Positions 11,701 to 23,152 of a stretch of 36,261 nucleotides of DNA are shown here, piece by piece. The position numbers and the translations under genes are program-made. The first letter of the stretch is position 1. Each line of letters opens with the position of its first letter. The notes under the pieces are model-generated. The model worked only from the letters and a program-made list of their open reading frames with translations, searched no databases and was not told the DNA's origin. The stretch spans positions 1-36,261 of the forward strand of contig QXVZ01004178.1 in NCBI GenBank assembly GCA_008931825.1, read 5' to 3'. Origin of the DNA: Phallusia fumigata (lineage: Eukaryota > Chordata > Ascidiacea > Phlebobranchia > Ascidiidae).

Positions 11701-14239
11701 ACACCAATCAAAGACCATCACTATCGTCAATTAGTGTTGATTGAATTAGTGATGTGATTGCACAATAACAACAAAAAGTTGCCTAAAATGTTATAATAGT
11801 CACTATTTAAATCCAGGCAATGCACTCCATTGTAAGCTAACCTAAGACGTGTATATTTCTGTTGCAAAGCGACGTCTGCATGACAACCGGATTATCATTA
11901 GCAAAAATGAAACATAACAAAAGGGCCGGGGGGACTTGACAATAATGTTTTAAGATTGTTGTTAATAACCATTTCTCACTTCGTTTGGTTGCTAAATACG
12001 GATTTAAACATGTAAAAACACTGAGGTCCAAGCTGATGGTGACACATAGTGTTTGTGAGCTGTCCTAATTCTATAAAATTTTGTTCAAAGTTTCCAACAT
12101 GTGCATTAAATTTAACAGACCAATGTAAAACTTTTTATCGCCGGATTAAACCTCAAATACACAAAACTCCCAGCCTACTTGTGAGTGAGTGCCAGTGTGT
12201 CCATGTCTCAAATGTCTATTGTTTTCTGCCACCTTAGTGCACCAGAGTTTGACTTAATTGGTGTTTTTGAACCTGCACAGTAAAGTAAATATTCCAGATG
12301 ATGCCATTGTTCGAAAAAAATGTTGAAAATTCTCCAACTCAAATGATCTGAGGCACATTGTTTTCAACAAAGTTTCAAGCAGTAACAACAGAATAAAAAC
12401 ATTTCCTAAACCATCTTTAAATTCCTTTAACTAAGCAGACCACCATAACAGTTATCTATTACTGTCCACCAACTAAAACATGCAGCTAGAAATGGTTGTT
12501 ACAATTACGCTTTAGTTGTATAACAATAAGATAATTGTTGTGATATAACAAAAGTTGTGTGCCTACTCTGCACTCTTGTGGGTGCATGGGATAGGCTCTT
12601 TATGGCGGGGTTTATTGACCTAATGATGATGTGATGCAGCAAATGCTTTTAAAAAATGCCTTGATCACACAGAAACCTCCACATTGGAACTGCAAAACTT
12701 GGGGTGGGCATTTGCAGTAAGTGGGACAAATAGTTTACAATCCATCCAAGCTAACTTCATTTCCACTTATCTACCATTATCAACACAGAAACTTTTCATT
12801 TGTGGTGTGTGCAAACATGCACATGTTTCACTCTTAGGGCAACCACTTCGACTACGGAGTAAAAAGAAACAGATTGTACAAGTACAACTCTATGATCATA
12901 TCTACCAGCTGAGTAAGTGTCATACAAATCTACTAAACATTCCATGGCAAGTACTAGGACAAGCTGCAAAACAACATGATAACAATTCATCTCCCTTTTA
13001 CAGAAGAGTATCAATAATTAGGACAAAACATCATCAATTTAATGTAAAAGTCTACAAGCGAATGTAACACAAATTATTATAACCAACCATGTTGTATCAG
13101 ATGAAGAGTTTTCATCATCATCAACATCAGATTCCATGTCTAATGGTAATGAATGTTCTATGAATGAAAGAGACTAGATTTCAAAGTAAAATATTGATTC
13201 CATAAATCCACTTATATCAGCAACACAATTTGTCTGCATTTGATATTAAAATGAATGACATTCACCAACACAGCAGTGCAGATACACAAAATGACAACCT
13301 TTATTACTAAGTAACCTAATGGTTGGAGTCAGCATCCTAGGTATATACACTAGAAATCGGGATTTGGATCTATACCTTCTAAATCCGGAACCCTGCTCAT
13401 GACAACAAACTATCATGTAGCTACAAGCTTCATTACAAGCATATTTGTAATTTCAGTGACATAATGCTTGTCATGTTTTCCTATCAAGTATTCACTAACA
13501 TATCTGTGACTGTATTTATTATTCAGGGTTGCAGAGTCTAAAGGTATAGATCAGTAGGTTGCAGACTCTGACTCCCAACTCCTAAGAGTGAAAATTGGAT
13601 AAAAATTGCTTAATACCATTACCAACACCTTCCCCAAATTTCCTGTTCAAAAACAAAATTTAGCAGCATTGCCTTATTACGAAAAATTGGCCAAAAAAGT
13701 TCAACTCGACCATAGAAGTCAGATCAATTTGTCAAAAAAACTGATTAGGAAGGTGCAGTGGGGCGAAAATCATAAAGATCTAATGTTTAGAAATAGTGTC
13801 TCCATATTTATTTGGTGTTTTAGTCAGTTCCAGATTAAAAAGGGAAGAAAAAAGTTTAAAAACACACATTCAAAAATATTAATTGACACAAAAAACTCCA
13901 CAATCCACACAGAAAAAATCTTCCGAATAGAACTCAAGCTACATTATATTTGTACAAATATGTATTATTGCCAACCAAGTTTATTTCAATGCTTGGACTA
14001 AACTGTTAGAAAAACCGCAAAAACATCTACACACTTGGTATTTCTGGTTGATTTTAAAATGCATTGCGTCTAGCTGTTTTGAAAAACTCACCTGGAAACA
14101 GTGGGTTGAAATTTTCTTCTTTTTCTGCTATTTTACTATTTTTATTTTCAATGTTTTCATCCTGGAAGGTTGTTTTTGTTCCGGTAACAATGTCAATTAA
14201 ACATTTTAAACACTCAACAACATCTTCTGAGTGATCCAT
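8799..14239 (-). CDS. NAF1: H/ACA RNP assembly factor NAF1, complete, 10 exons
   Basis: Exons on the minus strand: 14092-14239, 13088-13139, 11085-11193, 10749-10845, 10416-10498, 9744-9892, 9276-9406, 9106-9176, 8989-9040, 8799-8929 (TGA at 8799-8801). All phases match, giving about 340 residues (human NAF1 is longer, near 490). NAF1 escorts the pseudouridine synthase dyskerin and H/ACA RNAs, including telomerase RNA, in the nucleus before GAR1 replaces it. The N-terminus is acidic and Ser-rich (MESDVDDDENSSSD). The Gar1/Naf1 beta-barrel core, about residues 117-212, includes KLKPVGKISKIIENSL, LNLETLLFLQNRKVFGK and ETFGPVILPHYVV. The family tail motif KGSDASW..EPP..LDYSDDE follows. The C-terminus is Pro/Asn/Phe-rich (PPPWFSNPPPAHY, FRPPFNPIF), as in NAF1 relatives. 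The donor of the eighth exon is ambiguous: GTGACT at 9105 keeps the Pro-rich ending, whereas the stronger GTATGT at 9109 shifts frame. The introns hold repeats only. Confidence 0.93.
9937..10046 (+). repeat. Dispersed repeat copy C
   Basis: gcaaaactagaagggtggc followed by acaatttcctatcattac and a ctgcattacattatacc tail, related to the 2135-2340 copy. It lies in the NAF1 intron between the exons at 10416 and 9892. Confidence 0.55.
11194..13087 (-). other. Large NAF1 intron
   Basis: About 1.9 kb between exons 2 and 3. It contains part of the dispersed repeat family at about 11280-11400 and an unremarkable AT-rich remainder. A 127-codon open frame on the plus strand (12684-13067) has no recognisable features, and I treat it as chance. 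Confidence 0.6.
13367..13552. repeat. Outward-facing inverted repeat pair in NAF1 intron 1
   Basis: The reverse complement of 13367-13395 and bases 13524-13552 both begin CAGGGTT and end GGTATAGATC (22 of 29 match). The ends point away from each other, so they may be ends of two related DNA transposons rather than of one element. Confidence 0.45.
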
Positions 14240-15694
14240 CTAAAAACTCTTTTTAATAACCTATGTAAATAGTTTCAGAAAACATGCAAAATTTTATAGG
14301 TTCTCTTTCTAAAACTTTCATAAATTCAGCACTTCACTACAGTAGTGCACAAAAACACCTAATTTAATCTGTTAATATTTCCACCTTAAGTTGCTGGCAA
14401 GCAGGTTTTTTTAATTCACTTTTTTTTAAGCTCAAGTAAATTTGCAGTCAAAATATACCTATACGCCAGTTGTTTCTGTCATAGGCCTACTAATCAAAAA
14501 CTCGTGTACAATACGCTTAAAAATAAATGCATACCAGTTGACAACACTCTAAATGTAACGCCAATACTGCGTGCAACTTTAGTTACTTAATATTACCTCG
14601 TTATTACAAAAGTTATTAAAATTAAGGATTTAAGGTTTGGCAGGCCTGCACTAACACCATATACTATGCTAACACGTTCCAAATCAGCACATGGCTTCAG
14701 TCGATACAAGCGCACGGCACACCACGCTGCTACCCTTTGGCCTAAACGTAAACAGAGATTTTTTATCTATCACGGTTTGGACGCTTACACGGCAAAAATT
14801 TTATTAAAAGGGTCCATTACTTTGCTTAGTACAATTGATTTCAAGTGCTGAATATTATTATATCGTCCAAAGTCCATTTCGTTTTAACAAACGTAACAAA
14901 AAGAACTTCAGTGGGGATGGGATCCACGTCGATAAGCCACTACGGATCCATACGACAGGTTACTTATGCAAAACAACTTAAACGATGTTATTGTGGTATA
15001 TAGTAATGCTTCTTATCGTGTTTTCGTAATTGTCGTAACCTCTAAAATAGCCAGTTGAGGTGGGATTAATTTTTAAGAACAGGTTCTCTAATTCCATGAC
15101 TCCGAATATTTACCAAAACTTTATTTTATTTCTTATTCTGCAGTGGCAAACTAAATAGGAGGCATTTGAATTGCAACCTTCTATATATTACGCTATCATG
15201 CGATGTAGTCAATATTTTTACAGATGTTTTGGTAATTGTCGATTTAAATTTGATGATGTCTTTTCTCATTGTACAAATCAAAGAAAGTGCATCGTTAACA
15301 ACAGATTCTCTCATCATCACATATTCTCGGAGCAAAAGCCAACAACCGGTTCTTGTGAACCGGTGCGGATCAGCTGAATCGCAATCTTTCTAAAACCACG
15401 AAACAATTAACGGCCTGCTGTAAGTCTTGTTTTAGGACATGTCAAATATTGTAAGTCGTCATCAAAGTTTAGTCAAATCCCGACCATACGCTAGCTATAT
15501 TCTTTCTATTCTGCGTTCTACTTGCTGTTTGTTTGTTTGTTGCATTTTTACCCTCGGTGGTGGAACAGCGTCTAAATGCGATATGCTCATAATGAGTCCG
15601 CCGTCGAGCTACCTGCTTCGTCGCAGTTCCGTTAGATCATTTTATATTTGTTTGAGTTTTTGAAGTTGGTGACTTCAATTTCGGTCAACGTAGC

Positions 15695-15816
15695 TGGTCC
15701 ACTGGATTGGAGCAATGCCGCTTTAGTTTTTGCTCAGGAAAACACAAGTGACCGAGACAGGAGTAGAACCCACAACAATGCGAGCACAAGGCAGTTGTGC
15801 TAACCACTCGGCCATC
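15695..15816 (-). mobile_element. tRNA-derived SINE
   Basis: On the minus strand it reads GGCCGAGTGGTTAGCACAAC, an A-box like that of Ser/Leu tRNAs, then CCTTGTGCTCGCA and GGGTTCTACTCC, a B-box, then a non-tRNA tail with TTTTCCTGAGCAA. A sister copy at 21622-21760 has the same order of words. Confidence 0.8.
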
Positions 15817-16684
15817 TTAGCAGCTGTGTGTCACAAGTTTGCCGTGAATGGGCGATTTCGAAATATGCCCATGTATCACCTACGTCAGTTGTAATTTTAA
15901 GACAGATATCAACGGAGCTATACCTTAAATCACTTGGTCCGCCATCGCTTCCCAGGGATCCTCAAAACGATGACTTGAACTAGTGTTAATAAAATGGCCT
16001 TCTTTGGGTGTAAGGAGATCTGAAGAGCAACTTTTACCAACATAAGGCGAAAATTCTAACAAACCTATGAGCATTTTGTTAAGAAAAACATTGGAAATCA
16101 TTTAAACCCCAAATTATCTGTACTACCTGAGGTTTGCTGTTACTGTACCTCTTACAGTATGTTTTTGAGGAGGGTGGGGGCTTAGAAAACAGTTAAAGGG
16201 GTCCATGTAACAAACAAGGTTCAGAACCACTGGCATATTTAACTACCGTGTTTAAGAAATTCCCCGAGCTAAAATATAGAAAGCTCCATGTTTAAATTTT
16301 TGGATACACCCCTGATTGCAGGGGCTATCTCCAATAAACAATCATAGGAAGCAGCAAAATGTAACAAAGGACGCTATTGTGCATTTTTTTTATTTGGATC
16401 AAAGTTAATATTACCCACCAGCAATGACGACTGGTGCTTATTAGTCCGAGATCTGTGGCACTTAAGTCATTCACTGCGGAGGCATAGTTTATGTCATGAA
16501 AAAGCATATTGCCAGGTTGATGAAAAAAATCCTATATAACCGGTTTGCAGGGTATTAAAAAAAGCACAAAAATATAAAAATCTTTTTTTCAAGAAAAAAG
16601 CTGCCCCTTTTCTAATATATTACAGACTGGCACTGTACTCAACACATAAATAACCTTTTAAAGATGGAATTGCAAATAGAAATA

Positions 16685-16760
16685 GGAAAAATATTGCTGT
16701 CAAATGGTTGGTACAGTCACCTTGCACCAGCAGGGTGATTGGGTTGAATGCTGTTAGGCA
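16685..16760 (+). mobile_element. Possible degraded tRNA-like SINE fragment
   Basis: TGGTTGGTACAGTCACCTTG is followed by a GGGTTGAATGC B-box-like word. It resembles the 21622 SINE in layout, but identity is low. Confidence 0.35.
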
Positions 16761-16998
16761 TTACGCAAGAAACTTAAGTGGTAATACAGAACAAATCCTT
16801 TGGGAAAACAAATTCATGTCAGCAAATGTGGTTGAATCACATAAAAAGACTAAAGTAGAACGACAAAAGGTGACAACTCAAAAAAAGACCTGCCCTTATG
16901 TCTAGGTATAAAAATGAAACAACACAACCAAATAAAACTTAACAAAGCCCATCCTCATGATTAAAAAACTACGATAAAATGGGAAATTTAAACAATTA

Positions 16999-16999
16999 N
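16999..16999. other. Ambiguous base (N)
   Basis: A single N without an obvious flanking duplication, unlike those at 6272 and 6838. A hAT-like end, CAGGGGTGTGCAA, begins 19 bases to its right. Confidence 0.9.
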
Positions 17000-17187
17000 T
17001 ATGGATATGTATAATGCAGGGGTGTGCAAGTTAGCATGATAACTTGTGATGAACAAACATCACAGGTAAATATTCAAACCAATGACATTTTTTACTGAAT
17101 TAGTTGACTTTTTTTGCAATAAAATTTGGACTTGTTATAGCTTGGACACCAATAATAATATTTTATACTCGGCAAATAAAGACACAC

Positions 17188-20100
17188 CTTAGACAGATTT
17201 TCTATGATCGCAATAAGTTTCTTATTTTCTTTTTCCAATTCATTTATGGTAAGCAGACTTTTCTTTGTTGCATTTCTTTCTCTTTCCATACCTTCATCGA
17301 ACAAGCGTTCCCATTTTGCTTTTTCAGTTGTCAGAATGGTTTGTTTCTGCCCATATTTATACAGTATTTATGGTAAGCTGCTGCATAAAGTGTTCATGAA
17401 TATTTTACAAACTGATAATGTCAATTCAAAAAAATAACCCACCATTTCTTCATAACCAAGTTGTTGCTCTTGTAGTTTAATTCTAGTGGAATCCAGTTCT
17501 TGGGTGAGCCTATAAGGCACCATATAATCAATATTTTCATGAGGTATTTGATAACAAAGCAGTTATTTTTAGAGGGGTTTATTTTACATGTACACATTGT
17601 TTCTGTAATTTGATCAAACAGTATTGGTAACAGTATAAGCACATTGAACAGTCACATTACCGAAACATCATTGGATACATGTAAGTATTCATACTTCTCA
17701 ATCTTATTTGTCTGATTGCTGAATTCTTTTTCCTTGGCTATGTGGTGATCTTCGAAGCTTTCATTGAGTGACCTCATCTGAAATATTACAGTTTGAAAAA
17801 CTACAAAATCCAGTGCATTAGAGTCATGGCAATGAGGGTGGATAACAACCTGAATATAATTCTTGCCATGTAATGACATAATAAAATAAAGAGATTATGA
17901 TAGGCCAATGGTGTTTTTGAAACATTGGTTAATTAAAAGATTAGTTTGCAGCCTTGCGTTTTGAAAAAAATTCCATACTTGCTCTTGTAAAGATTCAATC
18001 AATTTATCTTTTGTTGCAAGCTTTTGTGAAACAGTTTCGGAATGCACATCTTTGTCTGATATGTTCGTTTCATATAAATGTTGGACTTCTTCTAATTTCT
18101 GCAATTTCAATTGTATTTTTTGAGCAAAAATTGGTTACCATTTGCCACACTGTTTTCTTGTTAAATGTTTACCTCTTCCAAATCTTCAATTATTTGGCGT
18201 GATCGTTTTCTCTCACGAAATATTTCACTTTTAGCAGAGTGTAATGCTCTTTCCAGCTCTTGTCTTTCTTCAATACTTGTTCTTGATGCCTCACCACGAT
18301 GGATCCTTGCCCTCAGTTCATTTCTTTCCTTGATTATCTGATCAAGCTTAATCAACATTTCCTTGATCAGTTATTGCAATTAATAAATATTGATAAGTGC
18401 AATAAAATCTGTTGCACATGATTTTAAATCAAAGCAACATACACTGTCCTATTTTTTACCAAAACATGTAGCTCATTGGCTATTTTTTCTGCTTTATGTT
18501 TAACATTTTGCCATTGAGCCATAGTCATAGCAGGTATTTTATGTAGTAGGCGACAATGATGCAAAAAATTAAACTTCTGTAGATGACAAAACATTTTTTT
18601 AACACCTGACAAAGTACTTCTATATTCTACACAGAAGTTTAAAGCTTTGTAGTAGTTTGAATGAATATTTACCTAATGTTTTATTGGGAAATATGTAATT
18701 AATAAAATGTATGCAATAGGTATTTATAGGTTGAAAGTTGAAAACAGTACTAACTTCTGCACTGCAGTTACATGAACTGCAAGTGTTCTTTTCCTTTGGA
18801 TTTTCTGAAAACAATGTGCCTGTACTTGTTGACATGGAGGTTGTAAAAGAGTCATCGAATTCTTCTATGTCCGCTCTTGAACAGATAATAACACAAAATT
18901 AATTGTTTGGAGGTTTTAACATGGACAAATAGAACAAATACCTTTCCACTTTTTCTCCATGTAAAACATATGTTTCCTCTGGGGCTGTTTCATAAGATTG
19001 CTAAAAACATATTGTTTCACAAAATCACAGTAAAGTAAAATGATAATACAATTTCTACACACTTGCTGAAGCATTTTTCGCAATTTGTTTATGTCTTCAT
19101 CATATGTTTTATGTGGTTGAGGGTGTTCAACACAAAATGCTTGAGCTGTTGCTGAAGGTTCCAAGTTCACTGCCACAATTGTAAAAAATAAAAAAAATAA
19201 ATAGGAAGGGTGGCTTTCACCATGTCACCATTTCATGTATACCATATAACCCCAGAGTCCGCAAACTCTGGCCCTGCTCTGCTAAAATTCTATTGAAAAA
19301 AGATATACATTCACCACATATTTTACTTTGTGTTCCATAGATACAAAAGATTTTGATGATATAGTTATTTCTACAGGCATAAACAGAAGGCACCTATGCA
19401 CGCAAAGTTGTTGGGTACGCTCTTTAATCTATAAAGCTACATTCATACAAAACACACTTTTTACGGCCTTTGAAACTGCCAAAAATAGTTCTGGTTTGAT
19501 GCTTCGTAGTGGTCACACTGCAATTTTACATCGCAGTGGTATAACATTGATAAATAAAACAAACTTCAAATATATATGTAATAACAACCCTCTATCAATT
19601 TGGGATATTACTATTCAGCTAGAAGAGCCACAAAAAACAAAAACAAACTACAATTTGGCCACCCCTGGTATAGGCTTAAACAATACACCAATGCCTCATA
19701 ATAGCAGGTTTTACAAACGGTCCAAATTTTATCATACTATTTGACAAAGACTGATACATTACAATGACAGGTTCATAGGGTTAAATAAATACTATAGGGT
19801 AAACAGTCCGTGTTTTATCCAATTTGGACAATGTTTAATAATTTAATCCATTCTATGATGCCATTTTTCAAAGATTGCTATAAGGTATAACTTTTAGTGG
19901 TATGTCTTTACACACTAAGCAACCTTTGAACAAGTATAAAACATAGGTTATGTTAATATTATTTTGTGGTGACAGAACAAAGTATCTATCCTGCTAACTC
20001 CCCGCATGGAGCTGTAAGCACATAAACTTATCATTGTGATGTCCTGTAGGTGACACATTATTACAAGCTAAACAAGGTCAGGCATTTATATTTTTTGTTG

Positions 20101-20869
20101 TATCATAGTGTTGTTAAACAAACCACATAATTATTACAAAAGTCAGATCTCATAGAACTTTTATGACTGCCACTGCCAGTTGCAACACAAATTTAAACTT
20201 CATACTGGGATTTCAGTAATTACTTTACACTTTCAAAGTTTGTTGTTAAATACGAATTAAACATAAGCAACAACCTTTCGAATGAAACATCTTTTGAGCG
20301 TATCCATGTTTTAGCAAGTAGTCGGCACCATCATTTGAGGTTAATGTGTTTGTGTTATCCCTTGTTAACCTAATAAAACAAAATTGTATCATATGTTCAC
20401 TGCATGATATATCACACATTTCTTATTAATTTCAAGTAAATCAGTGTTTGTGTCAGCAGATGCCTTTAATTAATGGTCATCAGAGGGAGAGTCAGATCTG
20501 TTAATCCACTAAAACAAAAAAATATGCTCTTTGGGTTGTTGACAATGTTTTTGCAAATTTGCTTTTGCATTGCTGAAAATTGTAAGTATTTGGTGGGATA
20601 ACCACTGTGCAATTAGAGTCAAAAAACCAACACAACACCACAATAGCACATTCAACTATCTGTAAAGTCTGTGATTAAATAATTAGTTAAACAATTTGGT
20701 GTATAGCGGAGTGACTGCAGGTAGTTGTTATATTTCAACATGGTTAAGAACTGTGTCGTGCACTACATGATATCCAAGTGTGACGTTTAACCACAGTATA
20801 CCTTCCGGTTGGTAGTTGGTTTAGTTTTACATCAATTTCGTCCAGAAGCTTGTCTGTTGAATCCGTCAT
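17188..20869 (-). CDS. Unidentified long coiled-coil protein, 11 exons found (3' end not resolved)
   Basis: Exons on the minus strand: 20802-20869, 20275-20369, 19063-19169, 18942-19000, 18755-18875, 18460-18576, 18173-18361, 17979-18098, 17695-17777, 17443-17509, 17188-17346. All ten junctions are GT-AG and phase-compatible, giving about 395 residues and still open. The first 150 residues are polar and probably disordered, ending in a Cys cluster (TCSSCNCSAE, about 141-150). From about residue 170 the protein is heptad-rich coiled coil: KHKAEKIANELHVL, LDQIIKERNELRARIH, RERKRSRQIIEDLEE, INELEKENKKL. Such architecture is common in centrosomal and ciliary scaffolds, but I recognise no specific family; similarity to SDCCAG8 or SCLT1 is only generic. 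The start MTDSTDKLL is the first in-frame ATG of exon 1. A 65-codon ORF ends 40 bases upstream. The exon at 17695 must end at an AA|GTATGA donor; reading on to a later GT would break frame. Confidence 0.85.
19170..20274 (-). other. Intron 2 of the coiled-coil gene, with possible hAT remnant
   Basis: It holds dispersed repeat copy D (19203-19252) and a hAT-like right end, GGCCACCCCTG, near 19656-19666. A 138-codon plus-strand frame (19328-19744) overlaps this remnant and has no recognisable protein signature. Confidence 0.5.
19203..19252 (+). repeat. Dispersed repeat copy D
   Basis: aggaagggtggctttcacc followed by a catttcatgtatacc word, matching the copies at 643 and 2135. Confidence 0.5.
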
Positions 20870-20909
20870 TACAAGCAAGAAGCATGCGTTTAATGCACTG
20901 CAACTGCGA

Positions 20910-21107
20910 CTACAAGCAAGCAAAAGGGTAAAAAGTTTCACAAAATGCCAGGTATTGTTTTACTGGTCGTACAGACCCATTATCATTTGTCACCAGTAAA
21001 TCAGACAGAACGTAACACAGCAACTCGATTCTGTTTCCAAACAACCCAAGCTGACATGCATAGGTGAGCACGAACCAACGAAGCGTGTTAACTCCTCTCA
21101 ACGACAT
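20910..21107 (-). CDS. 65-codon ORF just upstream of the coiled-coil gene (uORF or small protein)
   Basis: It starts ATG in a good context (gtaaaATGTCG) and ends TAG 40 bases before the coiled-coil ATG, on the same strand. The product (MSLRGVNTLRWFVLTYACQL at its start) is hydrophobic and Leu/Cys/Trp-rich, with a possible membrane helix near residues 8-22 and another near 28-40. I do not recognise it. It could be a translated uORF, an upstream cistron, or chance: other frames of similar length in the window look random. Confidence 0.35.
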   Translation of the reverse strand: MSLRGVNTLRWFVLTYACQLGLFGNRIELLCYVLSDLLVTNDNGSVRPVKQYLAFCETFYPFACL

Positions 21108-21621
21108 TTTACCAAAAAGATTGCCTTTTTGAAGTGCAGGTCTGATTCAAAAATTAACAGGTCTGATACAAAATTATTTGACAGTTTACTCGACCATTAA
21201 TATAGTTTAAACTTGTACAAAAAAATTATCAACTCAAATATTACGTCAGGTAATTTTGGTCTTTGCCTCTGGAGTTCGATAAAGGGGCCCATGAAATAAT
21301 AAATGTTAAGAAAGGAGTTAAAAGTAAGCGGATTGAAGGAAACCTCTACCAACTTGCCAAGGATGTTACCGGTGTTGCCAGTTTAAACTATCATAAACCA
21401 TCGCAACGCCCATGCAAACCAGCTTAAAATCCTCCAAAACAAGGTTTTAATCCTATTTAAACAAACCCAAGCCAAAACCAGCACATTTTTACCCTGAATG
21501 AACTGTACATACGACTGATTTTGCTTTTTCCTAGAGACGAAAGGAGAAAAAATATAAATGCCGTTGATGCATTTTTATTAAAACGGTAACAAATTCAACA
21601 AATTTAATGACCATCACAACA

Positions 21622-21760
21622 TATAGCGGAGTGGTTAGCGCAACTACCTTGTGCTCGCAGGGTTGTGGATTCCAATCCTGTCTCGGTCGCTTAATTGTCT
21701 TTTCCTGAGCAAGGAACTTTAAACGAAATTGCTCCAACCAATTGGTTGACCCAAAATAAA
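21622..21760 (+). mobile_element. tRNA-derived SINE
   Basis: A-box region TAGCGGAGTGGTTAGCGCAA, then CCTTGTGCTCGCAG, then B-box GGTTGTGGATTCC, then CTGTCTCGGTCGCTTAATTG and TTTTCCTGAGCAA. It is a sister of the inverted copy at 15695-15816. A minus-strand open frame across it is a by-product of the repeat. Confidence 0.82.
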
Positions 21761-23152
21761 GTAAATCGAAAAATAAAAAAGGTAGAACTGAACTGCAGTA
21801 AGACACAATGGCGTAAGTATGAATTAAACATTTTAGGAAAGACAAGAGAGGCAATTCTAATTTCGTTGTAACAGCGCTGGTGTATATTGCTATTCTATGT
21901 TTGGATGTTAAATTGTTTCACTAAATTCATTGTTACGCCATAGTACATATCTATGGTACACGCTTACGGCACAGTACTGTATAATTATTTTTTTGTCCAA
22001 AAATTCACATTATTTTTCATTTGTAGACGTAAAAATACCAAGGTATAATTAAGGATCTTTGCAGAATCCGCCCAAAAAACGCAACACGTAAAAAAAAATC
22101 GATGTTGAAAACCAGCCAATTGGTTGGGAAAACTGCTACCCTAGCAAAATTGTATTTTACATCTCATTTTCCAGTAATTGCTGATTTCTGATAATGTCCT
22201 TTTTCTACACGCCAACTTGTGATTGTAAGATGCAACGTCTTGCAGTCTATGACGTAACAAAAGGGGTCCATCAAGCTTTAACTAATTACGCAAATTGGAT
22301 CCCCTTTGTGCATGCCTTTTAATTACTTCTATGAAACATATAGTGCTATGCCATTCGTTCTGCAAAGGGTTTGTGGGTCCCCTGTCACTGTTTTTAGGCT
22401 GTTTTTTTTCCCAATTTGCACACATGCGAAAGTGGATGGTTATCGGAAGTTGCCCTGTAACTTCTGATCCCAATTGACCGATCGATTAACCCCGCAAAGT
22501 TACCAACCGTCCTTTATCCGAAAGGACAGTCCTTTATTTTGTCTTCTTCTTTTCTTCCACTTTTTCTGTCTAACGCTGATTTGTTCCACATTTAATCAAG
22601 AAAAAGTCGTTTAAATATATTTAAATTTACACACAGGACTGAAGCACTTAAGCCCCCAATGAGAAAAGTCACGATATAACTCACGAATTTTACTCATCCA
22701 TTTCTTCCACAAAAGGTAATTGTACACAGAATCCGTAGAAAAATCATGTTGACAACTTCTACACAAAACTCTGATTAGCAATGAAATTGTGTGCACGTAT
22801 TATTATACAGTCGTTTTTTATGCTGATTTTTTTGCAGAAAAATTGCTACACGTTCTGCGTCGCAATTCAAGTTTTTTTGAATACAAACTATTATCAAGAC
22901 ATGAGGACGCGTGTTTTGGAAAATTTGATTCAAGTTACCTAATTTTTTGCTTACAGGTTGGTGACAGGCGCGAGAATTCTAACCTTGCACATACAACCTA
23001 CATAATCGGAGATCCAAAAGTAGAATAAAATTTGGCACGTCACGTTTGCATTCCAAACGTTTGCATCGGTAACTAATATGTCATGCGCACAACAACGCGT
23101 CAACTTGCCTTTTAACGCGTTGGCGCCACCTAGGCGTAACTTCGTCTGCGTG

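Larger units (their letters stand above)
14240..17187. other. Unresolved region between the NAF1 start and the last coiled-coil exon found
   Basis: It must contain the NAF1 promoter and probably the 3' end of the coiled-coil gene, but I could not find a phase-matched exon. It holds SINE copies, an N at 16999 and short hAT-like ends (near 16215-16232 and 17018). A 69-codon frame on the minus strand at 15126-15335 ends in TAA and could be a last exon, but nothing links it. Confidence 0.5.

Noticed and set aside
12684-13067. 127-codon plus-strand ORF in a NAF1 intron
   Set aside because: No motif, AT-driven composition, antisense to an intron; probably chance.
13606-14001. 131-codon plus-strand ORF in NAF1 intron 1
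   Set aside because: Lys/Asn-rich, starts without ATG, no recognisable domain or splice support.
16325-16507. Possible exon with acceptor-like CCGCAG and donor-like CTG|GTGGGT
   Set aside because: Requires phase 1, whereas the preceding coiled-coil exon ends in phase 0; the peptide is not coiled coil.
17188-20869. Naming the coiled-coil gene SDCCAG8 or SCLT1
   Set aside because: Only generic heptad similarity and a vague Cys cluster; domain order and N-terminus do not align.
21531-21854. 107-codon minus-strand ORF
   Set aside because: Its central residues are the translation of the tRNA-derived SINE; not a gene.
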